A DNA stretch of 64,000 nucleotides from Stomoxys calcitrans (Eukaryota > Arthropoda > Insecta > Diptera > Muscidae), in contig NC_081554.1 of assembly GCF_963082655.1 (NCBI RefSeq), positions 62,895,820-62,959,819 on the forward strand, written 5' to 3'. A model generated the notes under the pieces. The model made no database searches. It had not been told where the DNA came from and worked only from the letters and a program-made list of their open reading frames with translations. This document shows positions 1 through 10,552 of the stretch, piece after piece. The position numbers were made by a program, and so were the translations under genes. Numbering within the stretch: the first letter of the stretch is position 1; every line of letters starts with the position of its first letter.

Positions 1-230
1 GCAGAGGTTAGCATGTCCGCCACTAAACGCTAAACGCTGGGTTCGAATCCTGGCGGGACCATCACAAAAAATTTTCAGAAGTGGTTTTCCCCTCCTAATG
101 CTGGCAACATTTGTGAGGTACTATGCCATGTAAAACTTCTCTCCAAAGAGGTGTCGCACTGCGGCACGCCGTTCGTGATATGTGAGAAGTTTGCCCCCGT
201 TCCTTAGTGGAATGTTCATGGCCAAAATTT
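1..230 (+). mobile_element. tRNA-derived SINE, 5' end cut by window edge
   Basis: The start lies inside a tRNA-like head: an A-box-like stretch (GCAGAGGTTAGC) is followed by a B box, and then by a body ending near GTTCATGG.CAAAATTT. Full copies at 11942, 53687 and 55128 show the same order. This copy lacks about 70 bp in the middle: the sequence jumps from CGCCGTTCG to TGATATGTGAG, dropping the ACTCGGCTATAAAAAGG segment present in the others. It abuts an INE-A tail directly. Confidence 0.8.
40..50 (+). promoter_or_regulatory. Pol III B box of the SINE
   Basis: GGTTCGAATCC fits the Pol III B-box consensus GGTTCGANNCC exactly. The same box occurs at 55168-55178, and on the minus strand at 53944-53954. 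Internal A and B boxes let a SINE be transcribed by RNA polymerase III wherever it lands. Confidence 0.75.
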
Positions 231-546
231 GTATTTGTAGGGGCTCAAAAAGTCATTATATCGGTTTATATGGCAGCTAAACGACAACTTGGACCGATAT
301 GGGCATTTTACAATCCCAACCGACCTACACTTATAAGAAGTACTGGTGCAAGATTTCAAGCGGCTAGCTTTACTCCTTCGAAAGTTAGCGTATTTTCGAC
401 AGACGGACGGACGGACATGGCTAAATCGACTCAAAATATCAAGACGATCCAGCATATATAAATTTGTTGGGTCTCAGATCAATATTGCGATATGTTACAA
501 ACGGAATGACGAAATTAGTATATCCACATTCTATGGTGGAGGGTAT
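231..546 (+). mobile_element. INE-A 3' portion
   Basis: This copy holds the last part of a 153-bp unit (a variant of GGTTTATATGGCAGCTA), the linker with CCGACCTACACT, the GACGGACGGACGGACATGG tail, a TA-rich stretch and the terminal TATGGTGGAGGGTATA. It has no head. The tail order matches the Drosophila INE-1/mini-me layout, (GTCY)n then a TA run then GGGTATA. Confidence 0.75.
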
Positions 547-554
547 AACGAAAT

Positions 555-1850
555 TGTTGCGGTTTGTTTTGTTTTTTTGTCTGTTCCGTATAGACTCAAA
601 AACGGCTGAACCGATTTTCATGAAATTTTCACAGATGGCAGACCTTGATCCTCCTATAAAAATATAATACTTCATTTTTTGATATCCGAAAGGGGGCAGA
701 CCCTTCCCCTTACGCAAATTTCAAAAACACCAGATCTCGGAGATGGGTACACCAATCTAGGCAAAATCTTGTATGCCACCCAGAAACACAAAATTGGTAT
801 ACAGCTTTGAGATCAAATAACCTGGGGGTACGCCCCACCCAAAAACCCCTCCAAACGGACACGTTTGCCGATTCCGACAATGTGGGTATCAAATGAAAGG
901 CATTTAAGAGTAGAGTACAACTTGATTATAAAATTTGATACCAAGTACCCCAGAAAAAGAAACATACCAAAAATTACATATTTACCAATTGGGAAAATAT
1001 GGGTATCAAATGTAAAGTAATTGGGAGTAAATTACGAATCTGGTATAAGAATTTGGTCAAAGGTATTTACGGGACCGAATCTGATCCTTGGGCCCTAACT
1101 CTTTCCTCACTATTCAAAAAACCCAGATCTGGGGGATGAACGCACCGATTTATGCGAAATTTTGTATGCCGCCTTATGGTAACTCAGAAACACAAAATTG
1201 GTATTAAACTTTGGGGTTAAATTACCAGGGGGGACGCCCCACCCAAAAAACCCATCCAAACGGACATGTTTGCTGATTGGGACAATTTGGGTATCAAAAA
1301 ACAGGTATTTCAGAATAGAGTACAACTTGATATACAAATTTACACCAAGTGCCGAAGGCCGCCCTACCTTCAAAAAAGCATCTCAAAAATTAGATATTTT
1401 CCAATGGGGGCAGTATGGGTATCAAATGAAAGGGACCTCAAAATCCCAAAATCCCCATATAGGACCAAAATCACGAAATGGGTATCGAATAAAAGGTCTT
1501 AGGAAGAAGACTATGAATCTGGTGTACAAGAGTCTGGGGACCGCCCACCCACTAAATACCCTTCAAAACGACATATAGGTCGATTGGGGCAATATGGAAT
1601 GGTCCACGACAGTAGAGTACGGGTATGTTCCCTGAAGCTCTGCCCAATTTTCAAAAACTCTGGATCTCGGAAATCGGTTCACCGATTCAAGCAAAATTTT
1701 AGCAACTCAAAAACTTTTGGTAACTCAAAAACACAAAATTGATATAAAACTTTGGGGTCAAATAATCTGGGGGGATGGCACACCCCAAAACCCACCCAAA
1801 CGGATATCAAATGAATGATATTTAAGAGTAAAGTTCGAACTTTGTATACA
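555..1850 (-). mobile_element. Family D repeat element, reverse
   Basis: Degenerate repeated phrases (GGTATCAAATGAAAGGTATTT, GACCGCCCCACCC, CGGACATGTTTGCCGATT) recur about every 130 bp or more. On the minus strand the end reads like the other family D copies: a G-rich block (AGGGGAAGGGTCTGCCCCC), then CGGTTCAGCCGTTTTTGAG and an ACAAACC-type end at about 560-640. No coding region is visible. I read it as a non-autonomous element, possibly using LINE machinery because of its tail, but the class is not settled. Confidence 0.55.
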
Positions 1851-1865
1851 AGTTAAGCGTCAAGT

Positions 1866-2335
1866 ATGATTGCTCTGTATATGGCTAGAAAATTACAACC
1901 GTTTATGCTTGGCAAACTCAGACATCTCAAAGTGAACAAAATGTTTGTGTATGGTGCCATTTATTGTTTTAACGAAACTGGTAGCGTTGCCAAACGCCAT
2001 GATGGAAGTAAAAAAAAACTGCAACAACACCCACAATACTTCGTCGAGTGAAGGCTCAAATTCAACGAAATTCACGCTGCAGTGGCAATCAAATGGGTAA
2101 AGATCTGAATGAAATGAACTCAAGGTAAAGCCTTAAAAGTTGTAGAAGCCATATGATCTTACACCAAAGAAAAACAGTCAGACGCGAAAAAGCAAGTAGC
2201 TACTGAGTTTGCACAGACTTGATAAATTTTCGAACATTGTGTTCTCTGACGAGACATTTCCCAACCGAGCAATTTGGACGTATAGTATGAATCAACAAAA
2301 CTCCTCACCATCAGAGAGTGGGAGAAAATCGAAAA
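1866..2335 (+). pseudogene. Tc1/mariner-superfamily transposase relic
   Basis: The first segment (1866-2051) encodes an N-terminal helix-turn-helix-like stretch with LRHLKVNKMFVYGAI and NETGSVAKR. A frame change then gives VKAQIQRNSRCSGNQMGKDL (from about 2048), and further on NIVFSDETF (about 2235) resembles the first catalytic aspartate block of IS630-Tc1-mariner transposases. Stops and frameshifts break every domain, and the second Asp and the Glu/Asp block are not visible. The wording is unlike the intact Tc1 at 7569, so this is a different, older lineage. Subfamily not assigned. Confidence 0.6.
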
Positions 2336-2530
2336 AAATGTAGTAAAATATATGACGTGCGAGAACGTGTAGATATATCTCTTGAAATTTGGAATAGTTA
2401 GAGCTGTAGTGCTATCGATATCGTGTGCAAAATGTTGAGGGCGCTTCTTGGCAGGCCCCTAAAGTTGGTTACCTCGGCATTTTGAAAAATTGTTTGGGAT
2501 GCCAAATCTTTATTTGTAGTCCGATTTTTG
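2316..2530 (+). repeat. Family E dispersed repeat
   Basis: This stretch (GTGGGAGAAAATCG, ATATATGACGTGCGAGAACG, TTGGCAGGCCCCTAAAGTTGG, GCCAAATCTTTA) aligns by eye with 48438-48670, where the copy starts CACAGTGGGTTAGAA. A short piece with the same start is at 13402. The CAGTGGG start hints at a hAT-like terminus, but I cannot find a matching opposite end. Confidence 0.5.
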
Positions 2531-2540
2531 AAAATTCTTG

Positions 2541-4593
2541 TTTATACCCTCCACCATAGGATGGGGGTATACTAACTTCGTCATTCTGTTTGTAATACCT
2601 AGAAATATGCGTCTGAGACCCCATAAGTTATATACATTCTTGATCTTCATGCCATTTTAACTCGATCTAGCCATGTTCGTCCGTCTGTCTGTCGAAAGCA
2701 CGCTAACTTTCGAAGGAGTAAAGTTAGCCGCTTGAAATTTTGCACTTTTACTTTACTTTTACTTTTTTTTTTTTACTTTTACTTTTCATTAGTGTAGGTC
2801 GGTTGGGATTGTAAATGGGCTATATCGGTCCACGTTTTGATATAGCTGTCATATAAACCGATCTTGGGTCTTGATTGCTTGAGCCTCTAGAGGGCGCAAT
2901 TATCATCCGATTTGACTGAAATTTTGCATGAGGTGTTTTATTATGGCTTCCAACTACTGTGATTAGTATAGTTGAAATCGGTCCATAACCTGATATAGCT
3001 GCCATATAAACCCATCAGGGGTCTTGACTTCCTGAGCGTCTAGAGTGCGCAATTCCTATCCGATTTGGCTGAAATATTGCAAGACGTGTTTTATTATGAC
3101 TTCCAACAACTGTGTTAAGAATAGTTCAAATCGGTTCATAACCTGGTATAGCTCCCACATAAACCGATCTGGAATCTTGACTTCTTGAGCCTCCACAGGG
3201 AGAAATTCTTATCCGATTTGGCTGAAATATTGCACGTGGTGTTTTGGTATCACTTTCAATAACTGCGCTAAGTATGGTTAAAATCGGTCCATGTTCTGAT
3301 ATAGATGCCATATAAACCGATCTTGGGTCTTGATTTCTTCAGGCCCTAGGGGGCGCAATTCTCGTCCGTTTTGACTGAAATTTTGCACTTGGAGTTTTGG
3401 TATCACTTTCAATAACTGCGCTTAGTATGGTTCAAATCGGTCCATGTTCTGATATAGCTGCCATATAAACCGATCTGGGGTCTTGATTTCTTCAGGCCCT
3501 AGAGGGCGCAATTCTCGTCCGATTTGACTGAAATTTTGCACTTGGAGTTTTGGTATCACTGTCAAGAATGTGTTAAGTATGATTCAAATCGGTTCATAAT
3601 TTGGTATATCGTTCATATAAACCGATCTCCAATCTTGAATTTTTGAGCCCATAGAGCGCGCAATTCTCTTCCGATTAGGCTGAAATTTTGCATGTGGTGT
3701 TTTGTTATGACTTTCAATAACTGTGGTAAGTATGGCGCAAATCGGTCTAAAACCTGATATAGCTACCATATGAACCGATCTGGGATCTTGACTTCTTGAG
3801 CCTCTAGGGGGCGTAATTCTTATCCGATTTGGCTGAAATTTTGCATGAGGTGTTCTGTTATGACTTTTAATAACTGTGCCTAGTGTGCCGCAAATCGGTA
3901 CATACCCTGATATAGCTGTCATATAAACCGATCTGGGATCTTGACTTCTTGAGCCTCTAGAGGGCCCAAGTCTCAACCGTTTTGGCAGAAATTTTGTACA
4001 ACGGCTTCTCTCATGACCTTCAACATACCTCTCCAATATGGTCTAAATCGATCAATAGCTTGATATAGCTCCCATATAATTCGGTCTCCCGATTTTGATT
4101 CTTGAGCCCCTACAAAGCTCAATTCTTATCCGAATGTACTGAACTTCTAAACTGACTTCTGCAATGTTCAGCATTCATTTATGGTCCGAATCGGACTATA
4201 ACTTGATATAGCTCCAATAGCATAACAGTTCTTATTCAATATTCTTTATTTGCCTAAAAAGATATACCGCGCAAAGAACTCGACAAATGCTATCCATGGT
4301 GGAGGGTATATATTGGGTTGCCCAAAAAGTAATTGCGGATTTTTCATACAGTCGGTGTTGAGAAATTTTTTCACAGCTTGTGACTCTGTAATTGCATTCT
4401 TTCTTCTGTCAGTTATCAGTTGTTACTTTTAGCTTGCTTTAGAAAAAAAAGTGTAAAAAAAGTATATTTGATTAAAGTTCATTCTAAGTTATATTAAAAA
4501 TGCATTTACTTTCTTTTAAAAAATCCGCAATTACTTTTTGGGCAACCCAATAGAATTCGGCCCGGCCGAACTTAGCACGCTTTTACTTGTTTT
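2541..4593 (-). mobile_element. INE-A, near full length, reverse
   Basis: Read on the minus strand it runs from a head (ACAAGTAAAAGCGTGCTAAG, then TTCGGCCGGGCCGAA) to the tail with GACAGACAGACGGACGAACATGG and the terminal TGGTGGAGGGTATA. The body has nine 153-bp units: the GCTGCC.AT landmark falls at 2845, 2998, 3151, 3304, 3457, 3609, 3762, 3915 and 4068. A mariner MITE sits inside the head at 4313-4550. An impure poly-T/TTTTAC run at 2745-2785 interrupts the linker. Confidence 0.8.
4313..4550 (-). mobile_element. Mariner-type MITE, copy 1
   Basis: A 238-bp element with 32-bp perfect terminal inverted repeats beginning TTGGGTTGCCC, flanked by TA on both sides (4311-4312 and 4551-4552). The repeat and the TA duplication are those of mariner elements; the interior has no transposase, so it is a deletion derivative. 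It lies opposite to copies 2 to 5 and inside an INE-A head. Confidence 0.9.
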
Positions 4594-4639
4594 GAACTCT
4601 CATAGTCACCCAAAACAAAACATGGTCTCTGTTGTTGGG

Positions 4640-4998
4640 GTGCTGTGACCAAATGTAGAGCCATGTGTTTGGGGAGCCGCCCCAACCCAAAATACCTCCC
4701 TATTATATAAAAGCTATGTGGGGTGGAAATTGATTGATTTTCGGGAAACTGATACCCATTTGCGGGACAAAGACCCTGGGGTCCACCCCACTCTCAAACA
4801 GAACTAATTTTCCGATCATGCCGTTATGGAGCTCATGTAAAATGTATTTGAAAGTACAGCGCTCATCTTATATTAACATCAAGGGCCAAGTGTCTGGGTG
4901 AGCCCCCCACCCCTGAAATATCCCCTAAACCGGAAATATTTAGCAATACGGTAATATAGGCTTCAAAAGACAGCCATTTGGGGGTAAAGTAAAAACCT
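4640..4998 (-). repeat. Family D fragment, reverse
   Basis: Phrases typical of family D recur here: GGGGAGCCGCCCCAACCC, GGGGTCCACCCCACTC, GAGCCCCCCACCCCTGAAATA and CCGGAAATATTTAGCAATACGG. No ends and no coding sequence are visible. Confidence 0.5.
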
Positions 4999-5009
4999 GC
5001 CCAGGAACC

Positions 5010-5255
5010 AAGCATGGGCAAACTTCTCACGCATGAGTGAAATTTCGATTTTTTTTATAGCCGAGTCCGAACGGCGTGCGACTGTGTGACAGCTCTTTGG
5101 GGAGAATTTTTTACATGACCAGCATGGCATGTACCTAGCAAATGTCGCCCGCATTAAGACCGCACCGCTTTAAATGTTGTACGATGCTCTCGCCAGGGTT
5201 CGAACACAGGCGTTCAGCGTCATAGGAGGACATAGGCTACAGTGGCACGAATTCG
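5010..5255 (-). mobile_element. Degraded tRNA-derived SINE, reverse
   Basis: The body pieces TATAGCCGAGTCCGAACGGC and CTCTTTGGGGAGAA, and the head piece GGGTTCGAACACAGGCGTTCAGCGTCATAGGAGGACAT cut into parts, match the SINE copies at 53687 and 11942. The B box is still readable on the minus strand, but the copy is shorter and more diverged than the others. No clear target-site duplication. Confidence 0.6.
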
Positions 5256-5472
5256 ATATCCACATTCAGAGCGAAGTGTCCCCACCCTAAAAAGATAAAA
5301 GAGTGTGAGAGAAGTCGCAGAGGAGCGGGACCGGTTCGGCTAGTTGTTGATAAAAACGAAGTATGCAAACCGATTTTGGGATCACCATCTCATTTTGATC
5401 ATAGGTTATGTGACTTTTGGTGAAAATTATAAGACTTGAAAAATTTTTCCGTTTTGGATTTTTGTGATTAAA

Positions 5473-6664
5473 AACAAGTAAAAGCGTGCTAAGTTCGGCC
5501 GGGCCGAATCTTATATACCCTCCACCATGGATCGCATTTGTCGAGTTCTTTTCCCGGCATCTCTTCTATAAGCATAGGATATAAGAAAAGATTTGATCTG
5601 CTATTAGAGCGATATTAAGATATGGTCCGGTTTGGACCACAATTAAATTATATGTTGGAAACCTGTGCAAAATGTCAGCCAATTCGAATAAGAATTGCAG
5701 GCATTGGGGGCTCAATAACTAAAATAGAGAGATCGATTTATATGGGAGCTGTATCGGGATATAGACCGATTCAGACCATAATAAACAAGTATGTTAATGG
5801 TCATGAGAGAATACGTCGTACAAAATTTCAGGCAAATCGGATAATAATTGCGATCTCTAGAGGCTCAAGAAGTCAAGATCCCAGATCGGTTTATATGGCA
5901 GCTAAATCAGGTTGTGAACCTACTTGTACTTTATTTGACATAGTTGTTGAAAGTAACAATAAAAAACGTCTTGCGAAATTTCAGCCAAATCGGATAGGAA
6001 TTGCGCCCTCTAAAAGCTCAAGAAGTCAAGTCCCCAGATCTGTTTATATGACAGCTATATCAGGTTATGAACCGATTTGAACCATATTTGGCACAGTTGT
6101 TGGATATCATAACAAATACTACGTGCCAAAATTCATTCAAATTGGATAAGAATTGCGCCCTCTAGAGGCTCAAGAAGTCAAGACCCAAGATCGGTTTATA
6201 TGACAGCTATATAAGGTTATGGACCGATTTGAAGCATACCTGGCACAGTTGTTGGATATCATAACAAAACACGTCGTGCAAAATTTCATTCCAATCGGAT
6301 AGAATTGCGCACTCTAGAGGCTCAAGAAGTCAAGACCCAAGATCGGTTTATATGGCAGCTATATCAAAACATGGACCGATATGGCCCATTTACAATACCA
6401 ACTGACCTACACTAATAAGAAGTATTTGTGCAAAATTTCAAGCGGCTAGCTTTACTCCTTCGGAAGTTAGCGTGCTTTCGACAGACAGATGGACGGACGG
6501 ACGGACAGACGGACGGACAGACGGACGGACATGGCTAGATCGACATAAAATTTCACAACGATCAAGAATATATATACTTTATGGGGTCTCAGACGAATAT
6601 TTCGAGTAGTTACAATCAGAATGACGAAATTAGTATACCCCCCATCTTATGGTGGAGGGTATAA
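5473..6664 (+). mobile_element. INE-A, full length
   Basis: A complete copy from the head (AACAAGTAAAAGCGTGC, palindrome TTCGGCCGGGCCGAA) to ATGGTGGAGGGTATA. The GGTTTATATG landmark of successive units falls at 5888, 6041, 6193 and 6345, so periods of 153, 152 and 152. The (GTCY)n region of the tail, here read as GACGGACGGACGGACAG, is expanded at 6478-6533. Another INE-A starts six bases downstream. Confidence 0.85.
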
Positions 6665-7218
6665 AAAAAACAGGTAAAAGCGTGTTCGGCCGGGGCCGAA
6701 TCTTACATACCCTCCACCATGGATCGCATTTGCCGAGTTCTTCTCCCGGCATCTCTTCTTAGGCAAAAAAGGACATAAGAAAAGATTTGCTCTGCTATTA
6801 TTATATTATTACATGTTGGAGACCTGTGTAAAATGTCAGCCAATTCGAATAAAAATTGCGCCCTTTGGGGGCTCAAGAAGTAAAATAGAGAGATCGATTT
6901 ATATGGAAGCTGTATCGGGCTATAGACCTATTCAGATCATAATAAACACATATGTTGATGGTCATGAGAGAATCCGATGTACAAAATTTCAAGCAAATCG
7001 GATAATAATTGCGACCTCTAGAGGCTCAAGAAGTCAAGATCCCAGATCGGTTTATATGGCAGCTATATCAGGTTATGGACCGATTTGAACCATACTTGGC
7101 ACAGTTGTTGGATATCATAACAAAACACGTCGTGCAAAATTTCATTCCAATCGGATAAGAATTGCGCACTCTAGAGGCTCAAGAAGTCAAGACCCAAGAT
7201 CGGTTGATATTGCAGCTA

Positions 7219-7245
7219 CAGCGGTCAAAAAAAGTATTCATCATT
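7219..7245 (+). repeat. Tc1 left outer terminal inverted repeat
   Basis: The 27 bp starting CAGCGGTC are identical to the reverse complement of 8832-8858. Its inner 20 bp recur at 7421-7440. Confidence 0.95.
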
Positions 7246-7420
7246 AGCAAAATTGATAATAAATTCACTTATTTTGGGTAATTGAAGAAAATTTAAAGTA
7301 AACAAATAATGCAGTTTTATGCAATAGTTTATTTTTCGTAATATGTTTTAAAATAAATTCAAAAAATAAATTTAATTAGCGCAAAAAATGCAATTTTATA
7401 TAATAACACCAAAAACAGAA

Positions 7421-7440
7421 CAAAAAAAGTATTCATCATT
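7421..7440 (+). repeat. Tc1 left inner direct repeat
   Basis: CAAAAAAAGTATTCATCATT is a perfect 20-bp copy of the inner part of the left end, 195 bp further in. By analogy with IR/DR elements it is a likely second transposase-binding site. Confidence 0.85.
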
Positions 7441-7568
7441 GATGTGCTATCATCAAAGTCAAATTCAAATATTATTTGGGAATCCCCCTTTTCTGTTTTA
7501 TTTAGTAAAGGAGGCTTTGCCCTTGACAGCAAATATTTAATTTCATTGAAAATATAGTTTTTGTCAAA

Positions 7569-8597
7569 ATGGGTCGTAAGCAAAACGAGGTTTCTGATGA
7601 GGTAAAAGTTTTGATAATAAAACACCACAGGAATGGTTTAACTAAAAAAACTATCAGTGAAATATTAAATAGACCACGATCTACTATACAATCCATCATC
7701 AGAAAGTGGACAGAAACGAAAACTGTTGACAATAAACCAAGATCTGGTCGACCAAAAGCACTTTCAGTTGGAGATGTGCGTTGGCTAGTGCGGCAAGTTC
7801 AGAAAACTCCGAAGACAAATGCGACCATTCTTCGTAAAAACACTATGGAATATTTAGGGAAGGAAGTTACTACACAAACAATTCGAAATACACTCAAAAG
7901 GCATAGTTACAGAGGAAGAACTGCACGTAAGAAGCCCTTTATAAATAAAATAAACCGAGTGAAAAGGCTAAACTTCGCAAAAATGTATGTAAAACAGCCC
8001 GAATCATTTTGGAAAACAGTCATTTTTGCAGACGAGAGCAAGTTTAATCTTTTTGGGTGCGATGGAAAGGTCATAGTGTACAGAAAACCAAATACAGAGC
8101 TTGAAGAACGAAACACAGTTGCTACTGTAAAACATGGTGGAGGTGGTTTAATGGTTTGGGGGTGTATGGCGGCTTCAGGAGCGGGAAATCTTGAAATTAT
8201 TAATGGAGTAATGGATCATAAGTATTACATTGACATTTTAAAGAGGAATTCAAAAGATAGTGCTGTAAAACTTGGGCTTGGTAATAACTTTCAATATTAT
8301 CAAGATAATGACCCCAAACATTCTGCTTTAAATACCAAGATGTGGATGCTGTATAACTGCCCCAAAGTCATTAAAACTCCTCCTCAAAGTCCCGACTTGA
8401 ACCCAATTGAACATCTTTGGGAACATCTCGAACGCAAATTGAGAACGCGCAATTTTTCGAGCAAGAGTCAAATGCTACAGGTGATAATGGAGGAATGGAC
8501 TAATATAGACCAAAATATAACCGCTAAATTAGTCCAATCGATGTCAAACCGTTTAAAAGAAGTTATAAGACGCGGTGGTCGAATAACAAAGTATTAA
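7569..8597 (+). CDS. Tc1-type transposase, DD34E, intact
   Basis: A 342-residue transposase, the usual Tc1 length, catalysing cut-and-paste movement into TA sites. Residues about 8-46 and 64-113 form two helix-turn-helix DNA-binding units, separated by an SGRPK motif (59-63) like the GRPR AT-hook of the family. A basic stretch at 117-133 (RTARKK to NRVKR) is a likely nuclear localisation signal. The catalytic triad is complete: D155 (FADESKFN), D246 (QDNDPKH) and E281 (DLNPIEHLW), with exactly 34 residues between D246 and E281. The glycine-rich block HGGGGLMVWG (189-198) is present. The ATG sits in CAAAATGG, a good fly start context; the stop is TAA. No frameshift or stop. Polyadenylation probably uses AATAAA at 8700-8705. 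Activity is inferred only from integrity. Confidence 0.95.
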   Translation: MGRKQNEVSDEVKVLIIKHHRNGLTKKTISEILNRPRSTIQSIIRKWTETKTVDNKPRSGRPKALSVGDVRWLVRQVQKTPKTNATILRKNTMEYLGKEVTTQTIRNTLKRHSYRGRTARKKPFINKINRVKRLNFAKMYVKQPESFWKTVIFADESKFNLFGCDGKVIVYRKPNTELEERNTVATVKHGGGGLMVWGCMAASGAGNLEIINGVMDHKYYIDILKRNSKDSAVKLGLGNNFQYYQDNDPKHSALNTKMWMLYNCPKVIKTPPQSPDLNPIEHLWEHLERKLRTRNFSSKSQMLQVIMEEWTNIDQNITAKLVQSMSNRLKEVIRRGGRITKY

Positions 8598-8636
8598 TTT
8601 TTTTAAATTATGTTATTTATTTTTTTGTTTTTTTGC

Positions 8637-8656
8637 AATGATGAAAACTTTTTTTG
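8637..8656 (-). repeat. Tc1 right inner direct repeat
   Basis: On the minus strand this is CAAAAAAAGTTTTCATCATT, one mismatch from the left inner repeat, and exactly 195 bp inside the matching part of the right end. Confidence 0.85.
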
Positions 8657-8699
8657 TTTAATTTTTTGTGTTCAGCTGTAAAATGGCCCTTTTTGTTCC

Positions 8700-8705
8700 A
8701 ATAAA
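8700..8705 (+). terminator. Possible polyadenylation signal of the Tc1 gene
   Basis: AATAAA lies about 100 bp after the stop codon and inside the element, in AT-rich sequence. It is a short motif, so this is a plausible assignment only. Confidence 0.4.
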
Positions 8706-8831
8706 TACTATTTTTTTCTTTAAAAACAATGAAATTGTGTACATATATATCACACAAGCACTACTGCATCATTAGTTTAATATGTTTTTATTCCAATTGT
8801 CTTTTGTAGACTTATTAAAAAAAAAACATTG

Positions 8832-8858
8832 AATGATGAATACTTTTTTTGACCGCTG
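8832..8858 (-). repeat. Tc1 right outer terminal inverted repeat
   Basis: The reverse complement is identical over 27 bp to 7219-7245. It is followed at once by the TA target duplication. Confidence 0.95.
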
Positions 8859-9194
8859 TATATCAAAACATGGACCGATATGGCCCATTTACAATACCAA
8901 CCGACCTACACTAATAAGAACTATTTGTGCAAAATTCCAAGCGGCTAGCTTTACTCCTTCGGAAGTTAGCGTGCTTTTGACAGACAGACGGACGGACATG
9001 GCTAGATCGACATAAAATGTCGCGACGATCAAGAATATATATACTTTATGGGGTCTCAGACAAATATTTCGAGTAGTTACAAACAGAATGACGAAATTAG
9101 TAGACCCCCCATCTTGTGGTGGAGGGTATACAAATAAACAAAAGTTTTTTTTATCAAAAATATAATTTCAAAACAGTTTGTGCGGAACTATTTT

Positions 9195-10552
9195 GATACC
9201 CACCACCGTAGGATAGGGGGTATATTCATTTAGTCATTACATTTACAACACATCGCAATATCAATTTCCGACCCTACAAAGTATATATATTTCGGATCGT
9301 CGCAGAATTCTAAGACGATTTGACAATGTCCGTGTGTCTGTCCGTCCGTCTGTTGTTATCACTCTACAGCTTTCAAAGATAGAGATATTAAGCTGAAATT
9401 TGGCACAGATACGTATTTTTGATGCATGCTGGTCGAGTTCTTGAACGGGCCAAATCGGACCATATTTGGATATAGCTGCTATATAGACCGATTTTCCGAT
9501 AAAGGGTCTAAAGCCCATAAAAACTTTATTCTTCATACGATTTTGCAGAAATTTGAAACAGTGCGTAGTTTTAGACCTCCCGACATCAGACCCATATGTG
9601 GTCCATATCGGACTATATTTATATGTAGTTGCGACATATACCAATCTGCCGATAAAGGGTCTAATGTCCATAAAAGCTTTATTTATTACCCGATTTCGCT
9701 GAAATTTGAAATAGAGGGTTATCTTAAGTCTCCTGATATCTGACATTAATATGGATCAAATCGGACTATATTTAGATATAGCTGCCATATAGACCGATCT
9801 CCTGATAAAGGGTCTAAAGCCCATAAAAGCTTTATTTTTTAACCAATTTCGCTCAAATTTGAAACATTGTGTAGTTTGACGCCTCCTAATATAGAACCCA
9901 AATGTGGTTTAGATCGGACTATATTTAGGTATAGCTGTCATATAGACCGATCTCCCGATAAAGGGTCTAATGTCCATAAAAGCTTTATTTATTACCCGAT
10001 TTCGCTAAAATGTGAAACAGAGGGTTATCTTAAGTCTCCTGATATCTGGCCTAAATATGGATCAAATCGGACTATATTTAGATATAGCTGCCATATAGAC
10101 CGATCTCCTGATAAAGGGTCTAAAGCCCCTAAAATCTTTAATTTTTGACCAATTTCGCTGAAATTTGAAACATTGAGTAGTTTGACGCCTCCCAATACAG
10201 AACCCAAATGTGGTTCAGATCGGACTATATTTAGATATAGCTGTCATATAGACCGATCTCCCGATAAAGGGTCTGAAGGCCATAAAAGCTTTATTTTTTA
10301 ATCGATTTCGCTGAAATGTGAAACAGAGGGTTATCTTAAGCCTCTTGACATCTGATTTAAATATGGATCAAATCGGACTATATTTAGGTATGGCTGCCAT
10401 ATAGACCTATGTCCAGATAAAGGGTCTAAAGCCCCTAAAATCTTTATTTTTTGACCAACTTCGCTGAAATTTGAAACACTGAGTAGTTTTACGCCTCCTA
10501 ATATAAGACCCAAATGTGATTAGGTTTGGACTATACTTAGATATAGCTGGAA
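9195..10552 (-). mobile_element. INE-B, reverse, headless
   Basis: The plus strand opens with the reverse of the 3' terminus (ATACCCACCACCG), then the tail (GTCTGTCCGTCCGTCTG) and eight or so units. The landmark GCTGCCATATAGACCGAT falls at 9781, 9934, 10087, 10240 and 10393, each exactly 153 bp apart. Units read GATAAAGGGTCTAAAGCCC on this strand. The head is missing; the body fades at about 10552 into unique sequence. Confidence 0.75.

Larger units (their letters stand above)
7219..8858 (+). mobile_element. Complete Tc1-like DNA transposon
   Basis: A 1,640-bp element flanked by TA (7217-7218 and 8859-8860) with 27-bp perfect terminal inverted repeats starting CAGCGGTC. It encodes one uninterrupted transposase. 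Each end also has an inner copy of the repeat (7421-7440 and 8637-8656), both exactly 195 bp from the outer one: the IR/DR plan known from Sleeping Beauty, Minos and some fly Tc1 elements. The spacers between inner and outer repeats are not inverted copies of each other. Perfect ends and an open frame point to recent arrival. Confidence 0.95.
6670..9130 (+). mobile_element. INE-A split by a Tc1 element
   Basis: The head at 6670 (slightly deleted, GTGTTCGGCCGGGGCCGAA) and the tail at 8861-9130 belong to one element. It is broken in a unit core at GCAGC-TA by the Tc1 element at 7219-8858; removing that element and one TA restores GCAGCTATATCA, as in other copies. Without the insert it would be about 820 bp. 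Confidence 0.85.

Noticed and set aside
1..75. Possible tRNA gene at the window start
   Set aside because: A and B boxes are present, but the same head is joined to the same non-tRNA body in several copies with target duplications, so it is a SINE.
3584..4036. 150-codon minus-strand frame, and similar frames in other INE-A copies (for example 5622-6080)
   Set aside because: RSQDPRSVYM and related peptides are the INE-A unit in translation; the same peptide appears in many broken copies on both strands of the window.
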